Positions 24,011 through 35,942 of a DNA stretch of 64,000 nt are shown here, piece by piece; positions within the stretch are counted from its first letter, which is position 1, and the number at the start of each line of letters is the position of its first letter. The position numbers and the translations under genes are program-made. Origin of the DNA: Talpa occidentalis (lineage: Eukaryota; Chordata; Mammalia; Eulipotyphla; Talpidae); NCBI RefSeq assembly GCF_014898055.3, contig NW_023604295.1, positions 136,740,676 to 136,804,675 on the forward strand, in the 5' to 3' direction. The notes under the pieces were generated by a model. That model was not told the DNA's origin. It searched no databases and saw only the letters and a list, made by a program, of their open reading frames with translations.

Positions 24011-24628
24011 TTCCAAAGGCCTGGTCCTTTTGGTTGTTTTCTTTTTGTTTTCATCAACATCTCTCACCCTAAAAAGGATGAAACACCACTGTTGTGAGTT
24101 TACAACATGAGATTTTATGTTTCTGTAGGTCACTGCTGTCTCTTACCTTTCTAGAAGTCTCGCAACAAGCATAGCCTGAAGAAGTGCAATAAATTTGTTG
24201 AAAATAAGATCCTAGTGAGATCTGCACGTGAGCAAGCTGAGGAGACCCCTCAGGGTCACTGAGTACCTCAGAGTAGAAACAGGGGTAACTTCCTTAGTGT
24301 CAATTTGGAAAACGATATTTATAGCATATTTGTCAGTGTCATAGAAATGCAAGAATTTGGAAAAACATTCTGTTTCTGTGAAATCAGAATGGCAAGCGTA
24401 GCAGCTCAGTTTAATGGTCTTATATGCCAAGGTGACTACCTGGAAATAATTTCTATTTCTCTCTACAGAAGTAAAATCACATGAGAAGTGTCTGTCATTC
24501 TAAGGTGTATTACATTTTCCTACATCCTGATATTCACCTAGATTAGCATGCCTCGCAGTAAGTCGCTGGTACTTTTTGAAGTATTCACTGGATTTCCAGA
24601 AGTTTACGTCTGTTAAAATACCCTTTCT

Positions 24629-24892
24629 GGGCCTCCCTCGTGGCATAGGCGGTTGAGTGCAGCGCTGTGAAGCTGTCTGCAGCCTCTGCAGTGCCAGTTC
24701 GATCCCTGCTGGCCTTGGAGCAACCCACATAGTATGGCAGACCTCTCCTGTCTCACCCGCTGCTCCTCTCAGCAGTGTATTTCAGTAGATCTGCCTGTTC
24801 TGCTCCCCACTCTGTCTCTGATGAATCCTCTCACCCTTCCACACATCTGGCCTGTACCCCAGTTCTTGTATAAATAAAATAAATCTTAAAAA
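24629..24892 (+). mobile_element. tRNA-derived SINE, older copy
   Basis: This is a full-length but diverged sense copy. The head is GGGCCTCCCTCGTGGCATAG with an inserted base before GCGGTTGAG, and the B box reads AGTTCGATCCC. The tail is a simple AATAAAATAAATCTTAAAAA. It is flanked by the duplication AAAATACCCTTTCT at 24615-24628 and again from 24893. Many CpGs have decayed to TpG or CpA. Confidence 0.93.
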
Positions 24893-24908
24893 AAAATACC
24901 CTTTCTGG

Positions 24909-25185
24909 ACAAATGCTGGATGATTTCACTCACATGTGGAATATAAAAAACAAAGCAAGGGAACTGATCAAAACCACCTCCTGAAATTTGACAGCAAAAC
25001 TGAGGCTACCAGAGAGGGGAGGCAACAAAAAGAGGGGGCTCGCTGAACTGTGGTGGGAGATTAGGGGGGGTTGGGGAGGAGTTGCGCAGTGTGAGAAAGT
25101 ACATTTGTTGAGGCGTGGACCTGTACACCTAAACCATACAGTGTTGTAAACCAGCATTACCTCCAGAAACATAATGTAAGAATAA
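24909..25185 (+). mobile_element. LINE-1 3' UTR fragment
   Basis: GATGATTTCACTCACATGTG, GAATATAAAAAACAAAGCAA, GAGGCTACCAGAGAGGGGAG and ACCTGTACACCTAAACCATA are the standard 3' UTR landmarks of eutherian L1MA-like elements. It is sense, 5'-truncated, non-coding, and lies directly 3' of the SINE. Confidence 0.82.
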
Positions 25186-25359
25186 CCATTTCTGAATTGT
25201 TTTTTTCACTACTTATGATTAATAGCATTGTATTGGTTGGGAAATAAAGGAAATTGTTATTGAAATGAACTTAACTAAAACTGACAGGTCCTTAGGAATA
25301 TTTAGGTTGATAAAAGTTATGAAAAACTTGAGGATGCCTTCCTCCCTGGAGAATGCAAA

Positions 25360-25535
25360 ATGGCTAAGAACATGGGCTCTGGAACACCCCAGACCCTGAG
25401 TTTAAATCCTGCCTCCACCTGCTCCTCAGTGTGAGACTTTTGGCGAGTTCAACTCTGTGCCTCCATTTCTCATCTACATGACGGGGTAATGATGGTACCC
25501 AGCTCACAGCATTATTGCAAGGTTGGAAAGAGAAC
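25360..25535 (+). repeat. MIR fragment
   Basis: AACATGGGCTCTGGAACACC, TGAGTTTAAATCCTGCCTCC, and CATTTCTCATCTACATGACGG reproduce the head, B-box region and core of MIR in sense orientation, with the later AGCTCACAGCATTATTGCAAGG block. Confidence 0.85.
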
Positions 25536-27700
25536 AGTGGGGCTGGTGCCGGTGACATGACAAGGTTCTTCCCTCACCTGTCATCATCGCTATCTGGAAA
25601 TCAGCATTCAGCGAAACACTTTCAGTGACAGATTGATCTACCACTCTTGGTCACCTTCTCCTTTTGCTTGCCTTGGGGAGGGTGCACTCACTGCCGACGT
25701 CCTCGAGCTTTGTCCCCTCAGCGGCTGTCTCCGTGCATGCTGGGGGACCGCGGCCTCCTGCTCCGTCCGGGCACACAGGTGAAAGGGGAGCGGAGAAACA
25801 ACAGACCTGACCGACCTGGGTTCATCAGAACATTATGGCAAAATAAAACCGAGGTGTTTGTTTCCACTTGAGATTTGCCAGGCTGGCACCTTCAGCTGCA
25901 GAGAAGGGCAGAGCTCCTGTGGGCAGCTCGCTGTGTCACCCCACTTGCTGGGAATGAGTCACAGCAGCGAAGGCAAAAAGTTTCTTGAAATAAAATGACC
26001 ACTCTATTTATAAGGTATTCTAGAACGAAGTTTAAGTGTTATGAGCGTAGTTAGGATAGAATTAGAATATTGCTTTTAATTCCTTTTTTCTCCCCCTTGT
26101 ATTTTCTGAAAAGAGGGGACTGGCAAGGTTGATAATGAACTAGAACGAAACGGAAGGCTGAGGTAACCGCACCGTAGTGTTCATGCCCTCATGAAAGCGC
26201 CGTCTCCTTGCGTGTGATAAACCGGAGAGTGAATTAGGAAACTCCCTGTGTTTTCCTCTGTGAAAGCGGCGTCGGATGGCCTGCTCCTAGTCCTCCTTTG
26301 ATTTTCATGTGTTCCAGGAAACAGGCTGCAGGATGTGTGGAAACGTGCTTTGTGAGGCTCATCCTCCCACTCCCTAGATGATGCCGGTGACACCAACCAG
26401 GGAAAAGAGGGTTTCTGGTCTGTGTCTCCTGGGCTTCAGGGCCCATGGCGCGGTGGTGCCCCCTTGCCATGGGGCAGCGTCTCCTGCTGTCTCTGGGGAA
26501 TGTTCCCTGACAAATTGATGGGCTGAGTAGATCATCCTGGAAGCCACCGTCATGAGCCTGATTGATGGTGGATGCTTTGGCTTCAGTAAACAGTCGCCAA
26601 GATGTTTTTGGTGACAAAAGGCAACACTGTTCTTTCCAGTGGTTGGAAGAGCTCAGAATCCTTTGTCAGAAGAGTCAGCGGAACACAGGACAAAAACACT
26701 TTAGTCCTTGCTTATGGAGAGACTGAGCGAATCATGTAGTTTAAAATGTTTCCCCCTTATTTAGTTTGCGTGCTGTCATGGGAAATCATACCCTAACCCA
26801 CTACGGAACAAAAAACGTTGGATGAGCAGAACCCATTGTTTATAGAGTGTCAGAGCTCCCCTCTGCCTGAGTAGGTGCCACAGACAGGCTTTATAATGTG
26901 ATGAAAAGGCAGAAGAGAGAGGCGTTGTGGCATATAACAAGTGAACATTTTTAAAGGCCCTTTAAATGTGCTTTTTTGTAAACTTTTATATAATTTTATG
27001 ATTTAGTGAATTTCTAGAAAGTGGAAGTCATCGTACTCACATGGCTGAGCACGGTGGCTGCACGCGGGGGACCAGGGGCCACTCTGACTGGGGTCCAGCC
27101 CTGGTCAGTCCCTTTCTGACTGTGCGGCAGTGGGCGTGCTCCTCGGTCTCTCTGGAAAGTTGTCCTTGGTGTAGAACGTGCACGAAAGGTCAGGCCCCAT
27201 CTCAGCGGCTGCCATGGGCTCTGGAGGAGGTCACCTGCCCCACGTGTCCGGCTGTTTGGCTCTGTGGTCACATTCTGCATCACCGTTCCCCTAAGATTCA
27301 TCTACCACCCAGCAGGGAGACCGCACTTGAGAAACGTGATGCCATCAGGGAGACATCATGTTTCCCCGTGAATTGGGATTATCTTGGATATGAGGGTAGG
27401 GCTGAGGGGAGCGGAAATGTTGGCGAATTTAAGAGAAAAGCAGCCACACAATGGACATCCTCACTGTGCAAAAGGAGGAAAGGCCTGTCCTCACCTGGGG
27501 CGCCAGGTCTGGAGGAGGAGATCTAGCACGTAGGAGAGCTGGAGAGTTGTGAAAGTGCTGAGGAGAAATTCATGAGAGAATAATGTCACTGGAGCTGGAA
27601 CAGATGGCGGGAACCGAGTCTTTATAAATGGAATTGGAGCTGCCTGGAGAGAGGAGAGGGAGCGGGCAGGGCTGGCGGCTGAGGCTGGTGACACGATCGA
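25536..27700. other. Intronic sequence without a recognised element
   Basis: Mixed composition, becoming more GC-rich from about 27040. Several open frames of 95-161 codons at 26234-27526 overlap in different frames and strands and match no protein I know. No repeat was recognised. Confidence 0.5.
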
Positions 27701-28436
27701 AACTCTGGAGGACGGAGCGTGGCTTTTAGGGGCTCCTGAGAGGCCCGGGTCCCTGGAAGAAGGGGCCGGCTTCAGTGAGCACACAGCGGGTGCCTGGAGG
27801 CAAAGGCTTCGAACCTGGTGTGTCAGAAAGAGACGGGGAGCCTTCCTGTCTTATCTTCAGTCCCGGGTGCCGGAGAGAGTACTGCAGAGGCGGGTCTGGC
27901 GGCAGCGCGGACGGGGTTGGTGGGGGCGGCCGTGAGACACGTCAGGGGGACATCAGGGTGACGGCTGCATGCCAAGGAAAGGGGGCGCCCCGGGCCTTCC
28001 TATGACGGCAGAGGGGCTGCCCTTTCCCTACGGGGGACCCCATCTCTGCTCGGCCCCCACCCTCCCTCTCAGAAACCCGCCACTCCCGCGTGCCCCTTCC
28101 TGCGTGTGCCGCCGTCCTGCCCTGGCCCGTCGGCTCCGCCGCGTTTCCTTCCCTGGGGCCCGTGTTGCTCCACCAGGCGGCCTCCCCACAAACGCCGTCT
28201 GTGCTTGCTCGCCCCCTCTCCGCACCGCCGGGCCGCTCGCTGCACCCCACTCCGGCGGCCTCCTGACCTGCCGAGCCCCCAGAACCCTCCCGCGCCGGCC
28301 CCTCACCACGTGCCGTCCTCGGCTCCCGGGCTCCGCCGCCCTCGGGTTCCTCCTCCCCGGCGTCGGGGCGCGGCTCCTGGACGCGGGTCCCGCGCAGTCT
28401 CTTGCAGTGGGGGGATCCCCAGGGCGAGGTCCCGGC

Positions 28437-28460
28437 CCTCCTCCTCCTCCTCCTCCTCCT
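28437..28460 (+). repeat. (CTC)n tract
   Basis: About eight CTC/TCC triplets in a row lie inside the CpG-rich block, with a polypurine complement. The tract is short but perfect. Confidence 0.9.
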
Positions 28461-29111
28461 GGTGTCTTGGGGTCTCGCCCAGACCGACTCCCCGGGGCCT
28501 GCGTCTTCGCCCCGGGTCCCCGTCGCGCTGTCCCCAGGGGCTCCCGTCCAGGCCGCTTCCCCGAGAGCCCGTTCTGTCCGGCTCCTCGGAACGTTCCAGA
28601 AGCCCCGCCGCGCCCGGGCCCAGCAAGCTCGTCTTCGGTGTCGGCCTTTCTCAGCGGCTCCCGCTCAGTGAGCGGCGCCCCGACACCCCCTCTCCGCTCT
28701 CCGCCTCCGCCTCCCCAGGCCTTGGTCGCGTCCCCCCATTTCCAAAGGGCCTCCCCACCCGGGCTCCCTCCAGGCCCTTCCGCGCCTCAGCGCTGGGCTT
28801 TCCAGGCCCCGCCGGGCCCCTTCCCGGAGCCCTGACACGACCCCGGCCTCCCTGCTCTCTGGCTCGCCACCGTGGACGCCGGGGCCCCCTCACGCGGCCG
28901 CCGCCTGTCCTCAGCCCCCTGGCTCAAGGCCCCCCACCCCCCGCGCCGGCCTCGTCCTCTGTGGCGTCCCCAGGCCGTCCCGAGCCTGGCCCGTGCTTCC
29001 CTCTCGGCTCAGAACCTCCGTGCCAGGGGAGCCCCCCGCCTGCTCCCTCAGAGGGGCCCCTTGCAGGCTCCCCGGCGCCGCCCTGGCCTGCGTCCAAGAG
29101 TGTCCAAGGCC

Positions 29112-29159
29112 GGGGCGCCCCGGAGCAGGGTTTTCGGGGCGCCCCGGAGCGGGGTTTTC
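29112..29159 (+). repeat. 24-base tandem duplication in the CpG-rich block
   Basis: Two adjacent copies of a 24-base unit beginning GGGGCGCCCCGGAGC and ending GGGTTTTC differ at one base (A in 29112-29135, G in 29136-29159). Each carries a GGGGCG/GGCGCC core. This is a recent local duplication. Confidence 0.9.
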
Positions 29160-29959
29160 GCTGGTCTCGGGGAGGGCGGGTGCTGGGAGTCGTCAGCCCC
29201 TCGGCCCGCCCAGAGCAGCTCCAGGCCGGACGCCGCTCTCAGGAACGCCTCCCGCGCCCGGCCACAGAAAATGGAAAGTGTCTCGTGCCCAGACGCCGGG
29301 CGGGAGGGTCCAGGCCCCCCAGGCCCCCGCCGGCGCCCCAGCGAGCTGCAGGACTGACGGGGAGCACCCCCCACCCCGCCCTCAGCCGCCTCCCCGCCAG
29401 GGGCAGCGCTCAGCCCCGCTGACCACGCTGACCACGCCGTCCTCGAAAGCCCCGGCTCCCCGGGCATCGCCTGCGCCAGGGTTTCGTTTCTCCACTCGCT
29501 CCTCGGCCCTCCGAGACCCTCCCGGCTCCTCTTCCCGCCCCAGCCGGGCCCGCGGCTCCCGCGCCGCCGAGGGGTCAGCCTGAAGCCGCGGGCATCACCA
29601 GGAGGCCGCCAGGAGCACCCCCAGCGCCCGGAGTCCTGTCCCCACCGCCGCCCCCTTGTCTGCTGTTGCCAGAGCTCCAGGAGGCCCTGAGAGCCCGTGT
29701 TCCTCTTGCTTTTGTGCCTCCGGACCCCAGACCACCCCCCACCCCCCACCTCCCCAGCTGTCAGCCGCTCCCACTGCCCATGTGCTGGGAGCCCGGCTGG
29801 TCTCGGAAGTGGGTCGAGTCTGGCAGCCAGGCCAGCCGGCTTCCCCCGGGCTGACTCCCTCAGAGCTGGGGCCTCTGTACCCGCCGGCGGCCTGGCACAG
29901 AGTGGACCTATATAAATATCTGGCTAACTAAGCGAGTCGTCCTTTTGATACCGTAACTG

Positions 29960-30420
29960 CAGGCTTTCAGGCCTAGTCTCCCAGCCAGGAACAGAGCCCA
30001 GGCTGCCTGGGCAGCACTGAGCCCCAGACTAGACCCCACGGGTTGGTGTCTCATGCAGCCGCAGCAGGAACTACGCAGACGCTCAGGCAAGCAAGCGAAA
30101 GGAGGCAGATTTGTTTAGAGAAAGAAGTTTATTGAGGAGAAAAGTCTCTCATTCTCTCCGTGGTTGCTTAGTTCTCGGTGGTCTCACTCCTCTGCCTTCC
30201 TGTCTCTGTGCCCAGAATTAAGACTCTGTGTCCCAGCCCTTGGCTTAGCATACTTTTCTGTATCATCCTTGGTGGAATGTCCTGTTGCCCCTCGCCCTGG
30301 GGTGTTTGGTTAGTTCCCTTTGGAATTTGTGGCCCTTATCTCTGGAGCTTCCCTTATTTCTCTGAGGAGTTTCCTATTCTATTTTGACCCTAAGAGCTCT
30401 CTGCTTGGCCTGTGACTCAC
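29960..30420 (-). mobile_element. Probable LTR of an endogenous retrovirus, antisense
   Basis: The + strand has AAGAAGTTTATTGAGGAGAAAAG at 30122-30144, the reverse of an AATAAA polyadenylation region, with a CTCTCATTCTCTCC stretch next to it and a GC-rich U5-like part at about 29960-30090. On the minus strand the order is A/C-rich U3-like, AATAAA, then U5-like, as in mammalian ERV LTRs. Terminal TG/CA ends and flanking duplications could not be fixed, and no internal retroviral genes were seen, so a solo LTR is likeliest. Confidence 0.5.
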
Positions 30421-32864
30421 GGTATCTGTTCAGTGGTGCATATAAATACAACCAAGTAGCACACATGCTCAGTGGGAGTATCACTGGGTAAGCTCTCCTT
30501 CTTGGGATCAGGCCTGCTGATAGTTGAAAAGTAAAATGTCATAGAGTTTATTGCATAAATAACCTTGATCAACTCCCAGTGTGCTTTTGCTGTCTTACAG
30601 AAGTTATGTCTCCTTGTCACACCCTCCTAAAATGGATTTCTAGTCTTGACAAGGCAGTAAAATGTGTTTCCATACTTTCAAATGATGTATCTGCCCTGAA
30701 AACTTTGGGGGTATTTGCTTTCTTATGGTGCTCTTTTCCCCCCTCCAGATTTGCAAGAGAAGATGGTCTTATACCAACCAAGACGTGTGTGTTCTAAAGC
30801 TTGCAATACTATTTTTATGAGCTGTTATGAAAGCCAAGCTTCAGGGCAAAGCAAGGAAGCACTAGAGGAAAAGCTGTTTTATGCATTTCCAGCTGCAGAA
30901 AGTAGTAACACTTGATGTGGGAGTGCTGTATTCACTCTAGAATTTCTCCCCTAGAGGGATAATAGGACATTACTTTTTCGACTTTCAAAGGGTATTACAA
31001 ATATTCTCTCCCAACTGGAACACCACATCTGACCTCGTTCTGCTCTCACTCAGCCAAGTGTTTTCTTTAATGTGATAAGAATTACCGATGATCTAGTTGG
31101 TGACATAATTTCTGATAAAGTTTGCGGGCAGATTGGGAAATCAATCGTTATGTGTTTTTGCTGGGATTGCCAGAGGTGAAAGAGAATTAAAAGTTAAAGT
31201 GTCTGCTTTGACAGGTGCTAGATTCTGAAATGTATTATTACATTGGAAATAAGAACCATAGCTCGAACTAAATAAGCTCTTCCCTGGATTAAGAACAGTG
31301 TTAAAAGCGTGGGCCCCAGGGATCCATGATGGGTTTGCTCTTCTAAAATATTTTAAAGATGGGCTAGAAAAAAGAGTGAGGAGAGGCTCTTAGGTCTTCT
31401 GGGTAAGAAAGTAGAGTTGATTGGCACAAGCTGAAAGAAAGTTCCAGAACATTATGTGAGTTGGCAGATGAGGAGCAGATGGGACCTCATTTTCCATCAA
31501 TTCAGCTTATAAGTAGTTCCTCTTTTTCTACCTGACGAAATACTGTGATTGTTCCTTTGAAGGGGCTGTATAATTTCTTATTTCTTATCCCACTAAGCTA
31601 TTTGGTTTTTAAATGTACACTTCCACTCTTCATGTGCAAACATAATATATATGCATGCATAAATTATTCATGTGTTTAAAAATCTTCACAGATTTTAGTT
31701 TATGGTCTCTCTTTTGCTTTCATTCCTGGCCCCCCCACCCTTTCCCAATACCTGTCTTGTTTTTAGTCAGGTCACTTTGTAGAAATGATATGGTAGGAAA
31801 TGATTAAAATAATGATAACTTTATTAAAATATATGGTGAAACTTATTGTGTTCTTTTTAGATGAAAAGGCCACATGGGAGCTTTATTTTTTTTAATTATT
31901 AATTGCTTAGTTAACACAAAGAGTTGAAATCTACTCACATTTATATCTTTTTGGGCTGTCTAGGAGGTGGGATCATCTGGGAGGTGGGCTCTTGAATGGC
32001 ATTGGTGTGTCTTGGGTTATACTCTTGTTTGCTGTCTGCTCTTACCGCTGAAATGGTGGCATACATCTTGGTAAATTTAGCTTATTCACCTTTTGAAATA
32101 TTCTACAAAGTAATGAATCATTTGTTTAATGCTCATGTTTTATTCTTAATTCAGTTCAAATTAGTTAAGGAGTTTATGTTAAATATTCACAATAAGGAAG
32201 ATTTTTTTTCCTCCATGGTTAATTTACGAGCAAGATATGAATTTTTATGAAGGCCTCTGAAAAATTAAAATTGCTTAGGTTCCATAAAAATGTTTAAATT
32301 TCATGTGTTTCATAGACTTCTGGGTTAGCTGTCAACAATAACTTAGGTCTGACCTATTAAACAGTCCTACGAGTAATTATTTTCCTCTTGTAGACATTAC
32401 CCTGCATTTTGAATCTTGAACTGAGCATTTCTTCTTTTAATTTATTCCTCCTTGAGTGTTCCTTGATATTTTTCTGACCTGATTTAGAATCTCTATCCTG
32501 TTGCTGTTTTGCAAGGACCAAATTTAGTAAGAAACCATTTATTTGCAAGATAAATTGGCCTAGAGGACTAAGACTAACACCAGCAGATTTACTTTCTCAT
32601 GTTTAAATAAAGTACTCATTTCACATGAAGTATCACATTTTACTCTCAGACATGATTTATCCAAATCGGGAGAAGAAACTAAAAAAAGGATTATTCAAAT
32701 TTTAGTTCTGTAGGGAAAGTAATGCTGTTAGTTCTCTCACTTGGATTCCCAAAGTGCTAGCTTAAACCAAACCAAGCAACAGCACCAAAGAAGGTGCTAT
32801 TTACATTTATATTCCAACAAGGCAGTGATAGCTGCCCCACAGCTAGCAGCCTCCATCTACTGGG
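30421..32864. other. Intronic sequence without a recognised element
   Basis: AT-rich unique-looking intron. A C run with mixed pyrimidines lies at about 31730-31742. Open frames of 60-84 codons are not protein-like. No repeat family was recognised. Confidence 0.5.
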
Positions 32865-33050
32865 TCCATAGTAGCTATCGTCAGCTTGGTGCTTGGGACA
32901 CACAGATAACTAAAACACTCTTGCTGCCCTCAAAGCGCCCTCAGTCTGATGTGGGGGGAGGTGAGGAGGTTATATAAACAGATACAGAGGGGTACAGAGG
33001 AGCAGTGTTAGAAATAGTCACTGGGCTCTGGGAGGAGTAGGGGAGACGTC
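32865..33050 (-). repeat. L2 fragment, antisense
   Basis: GGTGCTTGGGACACACAGAT, CTCTTGCTGCCCTCAAAGCG, and CCCTCAGTCTGATGTGGGGG follow the reversed L2 3' end (ATACA..., CCTGCCCTCA, AGTCTAGTGGGG), with the downstream TATAAACAGATACAGAGG block. Confidence 0.7.
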
Positions 33051-34454
33051 ATAGGATTCCTGAGTTTAGAACTGATGCTTGAACTACGAGTGGTGCTTGA
33101 TGGTAATTCCACGTTCATACAATAGAACATTGGAGGTTATAGTGTTGATGCAGGGAAGTATTTTGTGTGAAATCTCTTTTTCCAGTGCCAATTTTAATTT
33201 GTATGTTGAAAATTGAATGTTTTTATTTCTAGGAAATTTGCAATTTACCCTGAGACTTTTTTTTTTAATGCATTGTATTTATATAACTTTTAGTAAGTAA
33301 ATGTTGTATTTTTCAACCAATTCAATGACTTTAGTTTGGATGAACTAAATTTTATCTTAAATTGTATTATATACAAATGAGGAAATGTAATGGATTTTAT
33401 TACCCACACGTACAAACATCACTGCCAAAACCACTTTTAAACTCTACCTAGTCACTTGGATAATCTAGAGTTAAAAAAGATCAACCTTAAAAATTAGGTT
33501 ATTTTTATATGACGATCTTTTTTACATGATAATAATACGTATCTGCAAATATCAGATACCTAGTTGTACAACTATGAGATTTATTGGGAAGCTCTTTTAT
33601 ATGAAAAATCTCCCTTTAATTAAGTTAACTAAATATTAAAAAATGCAATATAGCCAACTTTTTAGGAAGCTACCTATTAATTTCAGCATTATTCACAGTA
33701 ATTCCAGATAGATCTGTATTTATACTGTACTTTCTGTTTTACCGAGTGGGTTAAGGAGAGATGGCATTTCATTGACTCAAAATTCCCCTTCATCAGCCTG
33801 GTGAAATGTTACCAGTACGTGGTTACAGCTGCAGCACCGACCCGTTTGTAACTGGTTTCCATGGCATGTTATAAAGTTGGAGAGAAAATAAGAGGAGTAC
33901 ATCATTAGCTATTGTACGATCGGCCGCTGTCCACAGTGGAGTTTCGAGGGCGTCTGCTTTGCTGCTGGTGCTCAGCCTCTGCCTGGTGGTTGCCCTACCT
34001 CGCTGGGGCGGAGCTGGAGTTGCACTGTTCGGGGTAGAACAGTGACTGTGTTCACGTCGCTGCCCCCTGGTTCGTACCTGGCCTGCTAGAACAGGAATGC
34101 CTCCTGTGCGGGGCCTTCTTTCAGCAGGTAGCTCCTTTGTCATCTTGTCAGCTTCTTCTTACTGATAAGCCACACCCTTCTCCATCCTCCTGCCTGGGTT
34201 GCCAGCAGAAGCATTGCCACTGCCTTAAATCTCTTCCTAATGTATTGGTCTTAAGCTGCATTTGGAACAAGATCCTTTTCCACAAGGGGTGGCACCCTAG
34301 TTATTCAGCTCAGTTTATAGTCTAAGGTCCAGCCGTTTTAATCCCTGATTAAGCACAGAGTAATTACTTGGCCCCTGCTCCTCCAGCCCTGCCCAACAGG
34401 CCCACTGTCTCCCCAGTGCAGTCAACTCTCAGTGCTCTGAGAGCAGCGGGGCTG
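33051..34454. other. Intronic sequence without a recognised element
   Basis: 33130-33740 is AT-rich and featureless. About 33830-34330 is moderately GC-rich with some CpG and gives a 106-codon minus open frame (33823-34143) that I do not recognise. No repeat family was identified. Confidence 0.5.
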
Positions 34455-34588
34455 CCCAGAGTGGGGAGCAGCAGCACAGAGTGGGGAGCGGCAGAACAGA
34501 GTGGGGAACCCCAGCAGAGTGGGGATCACCAGCACAGCACAGAATGGGGAGTCCCAGCACAGAGTGGAGCAGCAGCACAGAGAGCCCA
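34455..34588. repeat. Short minisatellite, about 7 units of 18-25 bases
   Basis: Imperfect tandem units around CAGCACAGAGTGGGGAGC repeat through this stretch with small length changes; one unit carries an extra CAGCA. The flanking open frames here (repeated Ser-Thr-Glu-Trp-Gly-type text) are products of the repeat, not of a gene. Confidence 0.9.
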
Positions 34589-35832
34589 CCAGGACGGATC
34601 CCTTGCGGATCCAGGGCTGGCCAACCTGCGAGAACGAGGGGACTGAGGCTGGAGCGCCCACAATCCCACTCACATCCTGCCACGTGCTGGGGCCTGCAGG
34701 CACATCCTATTTCCTCTGAACTCGGGGCCACTTTATTTTTACCACCTCCCTCCCTGCTCTCTTGGCCCTGCTGCTTCTGCTCCTTCAGGTGAGTAAAGAG
34801 CAGCTAGACAAAGGATGCTGAAGTGCTTTTCTAATTAAAGCTGTTTTTAATCAGGGTTTTTGAACCACAGAATTAAATTTGACTTGTTTTTTAGTTCTGT
34901 GGCTCATGCAGAGTGATAACCAGAGTACGTGCTGTCAGCAGTGGCCACTTCGTAAAGCGAAGTGGTAATTTCTCAAGAGATGTGACTGCCTGAGCTCACC
35001 AGTAGGGCTGAGCCCTCTGGAGCACACCTAGAACTTCAAATCTAAGAAAACTATATTGCTTTCGCTTGCTCTAAAGACCATTTTTCTGAATCCCGTTGTA
35101 TTCATACCTTTTCTACCCAGGCATAGCCATCTTGGAAAAACATCATAGAGAAGGAGAATTTGGGGGCGAAGGGAGAACTTTGTGATTTGTCAAGTGTGAA
35201 CTGAATAGTCTGCCCTGATTTCTGATGAGCCCATATTACCATCTGGTGGTTAGTGATTGTATTTCTCAGTACATTTTCACCTTTATGAACACAGCGACTC
35301 TAGAAGATTAGCTGCCGGTTCTCCTTTCCCTTTCTGACAACAGTGATTCATTGATTTCGACTCTACAGTAAATCAGCTGGTGTTTATGAAGGTATCATAG
35401 TACCAGTGAGTCACAGAGGCATCTGCTGATTCTCATCCATCTCAGGAAGCAGCCGTATGTAATTTTCCTCTCGGGGGGACGTGTGTTACGCTGCCTTATA
35501 CTATCCTTTGAATCCTATAACACTGAGATTTGACATGATTCTTAATTGACTTGGGGTTAGACAGACAATTCTTATATTTGGTTTTGCCTTCGGATTTAAT
35601 GACATACAGTCTTTGAGAAGTGAGCAAATTCAATTTTTCTGGTGACTATTATATAGCATTATTGAGCACAATACTGTGCAGAGAATACAAAGTTATGTGC
35701 TGTTTTCTTGCTGAATTCATAAAGTATTGCCGGAAGGTTCTATCTGATCCAAGACTGTCTTTCCCATTCCATAGTCTCTTTTCTTTCCACTTTGTTCTCA
35801 ATGCCTCTCTCATAACCGAGGCAGACGTTATA
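34589..35832. other. Intronic sequence without a recognised element
   Basis: Mixed-composition intron. No gene, RNA or repeat was recognised. A short stretch near 35215-35270 (CATATTACCATCTGGTGG) may be another fossil but is too short to call. Confidence 0.5.
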
Positions 35833-35942
35833 GGATTCATTCATTTGCTCAGTCTGCATATACTGGGGAGATATGTGCCGGGATAAGCACCACCCAGATG
35901 ATGGCCCTCACCCTTCCTCGGAACTTACAGTCTAGTTCAGGT
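35833..35942 (-). repeat. L2 3'-end fragment, antisense
   Basis: GGATTCATTCATTTGCTCAG, GTGCCGGGATAAGCACC, GATGGCCCTCACCC and GGAACTTACAGTCTAGTTC follow the reversed L2 3' end closely in order. The LTR-like repeat begins right after it. Confidence 0.8.

Larger units (their letters stand above)
27700..29900. promoter_or_regulatory. Intragenic CpG-rich block 2, strongly C-rich on the + strand
   Basis: This is the most GC-rich stretch of the window, densest at about 28000-29620, with abundant intact CpG and a marked excess of C over G on the + strand. It produces open frames of 288 and 438 codons on + and 233 on -, overlapping in different frames, rich in Pro, Arg, Ala and Ser. This is what stop-poor GC DNA gives, so I do not call genes. 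GC-box-like GGGGCG words and a tandem 24-base pair occur inside. It could be an alternative GALNT7 promoter, a promoter of an unannotated noncoding transcript, or a GC-biased conversion hotspot. I see no GalNAc-T7 first exon in it. Confidence 0.6.

Noticed and set aside
27969..29583. Long open frames (288, 438, 196 codons on +, 233 on -) as possible genes
   Set aside because: They overlap in different frames and strands within one CpG-rich block, are low-complexity Pro/Arg/Ala/Ser text, and show no domain or conserved motif. GC-rich DNA lacks stop codons by composition.
29908..29924. TATATAAATA as a TATA box of a new gene
   Set aside because: A single AT word at the edge of a GC-rich block, with no supporting initiator, exon or transcript evidence. 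Kept only as part of an inference in the findings.
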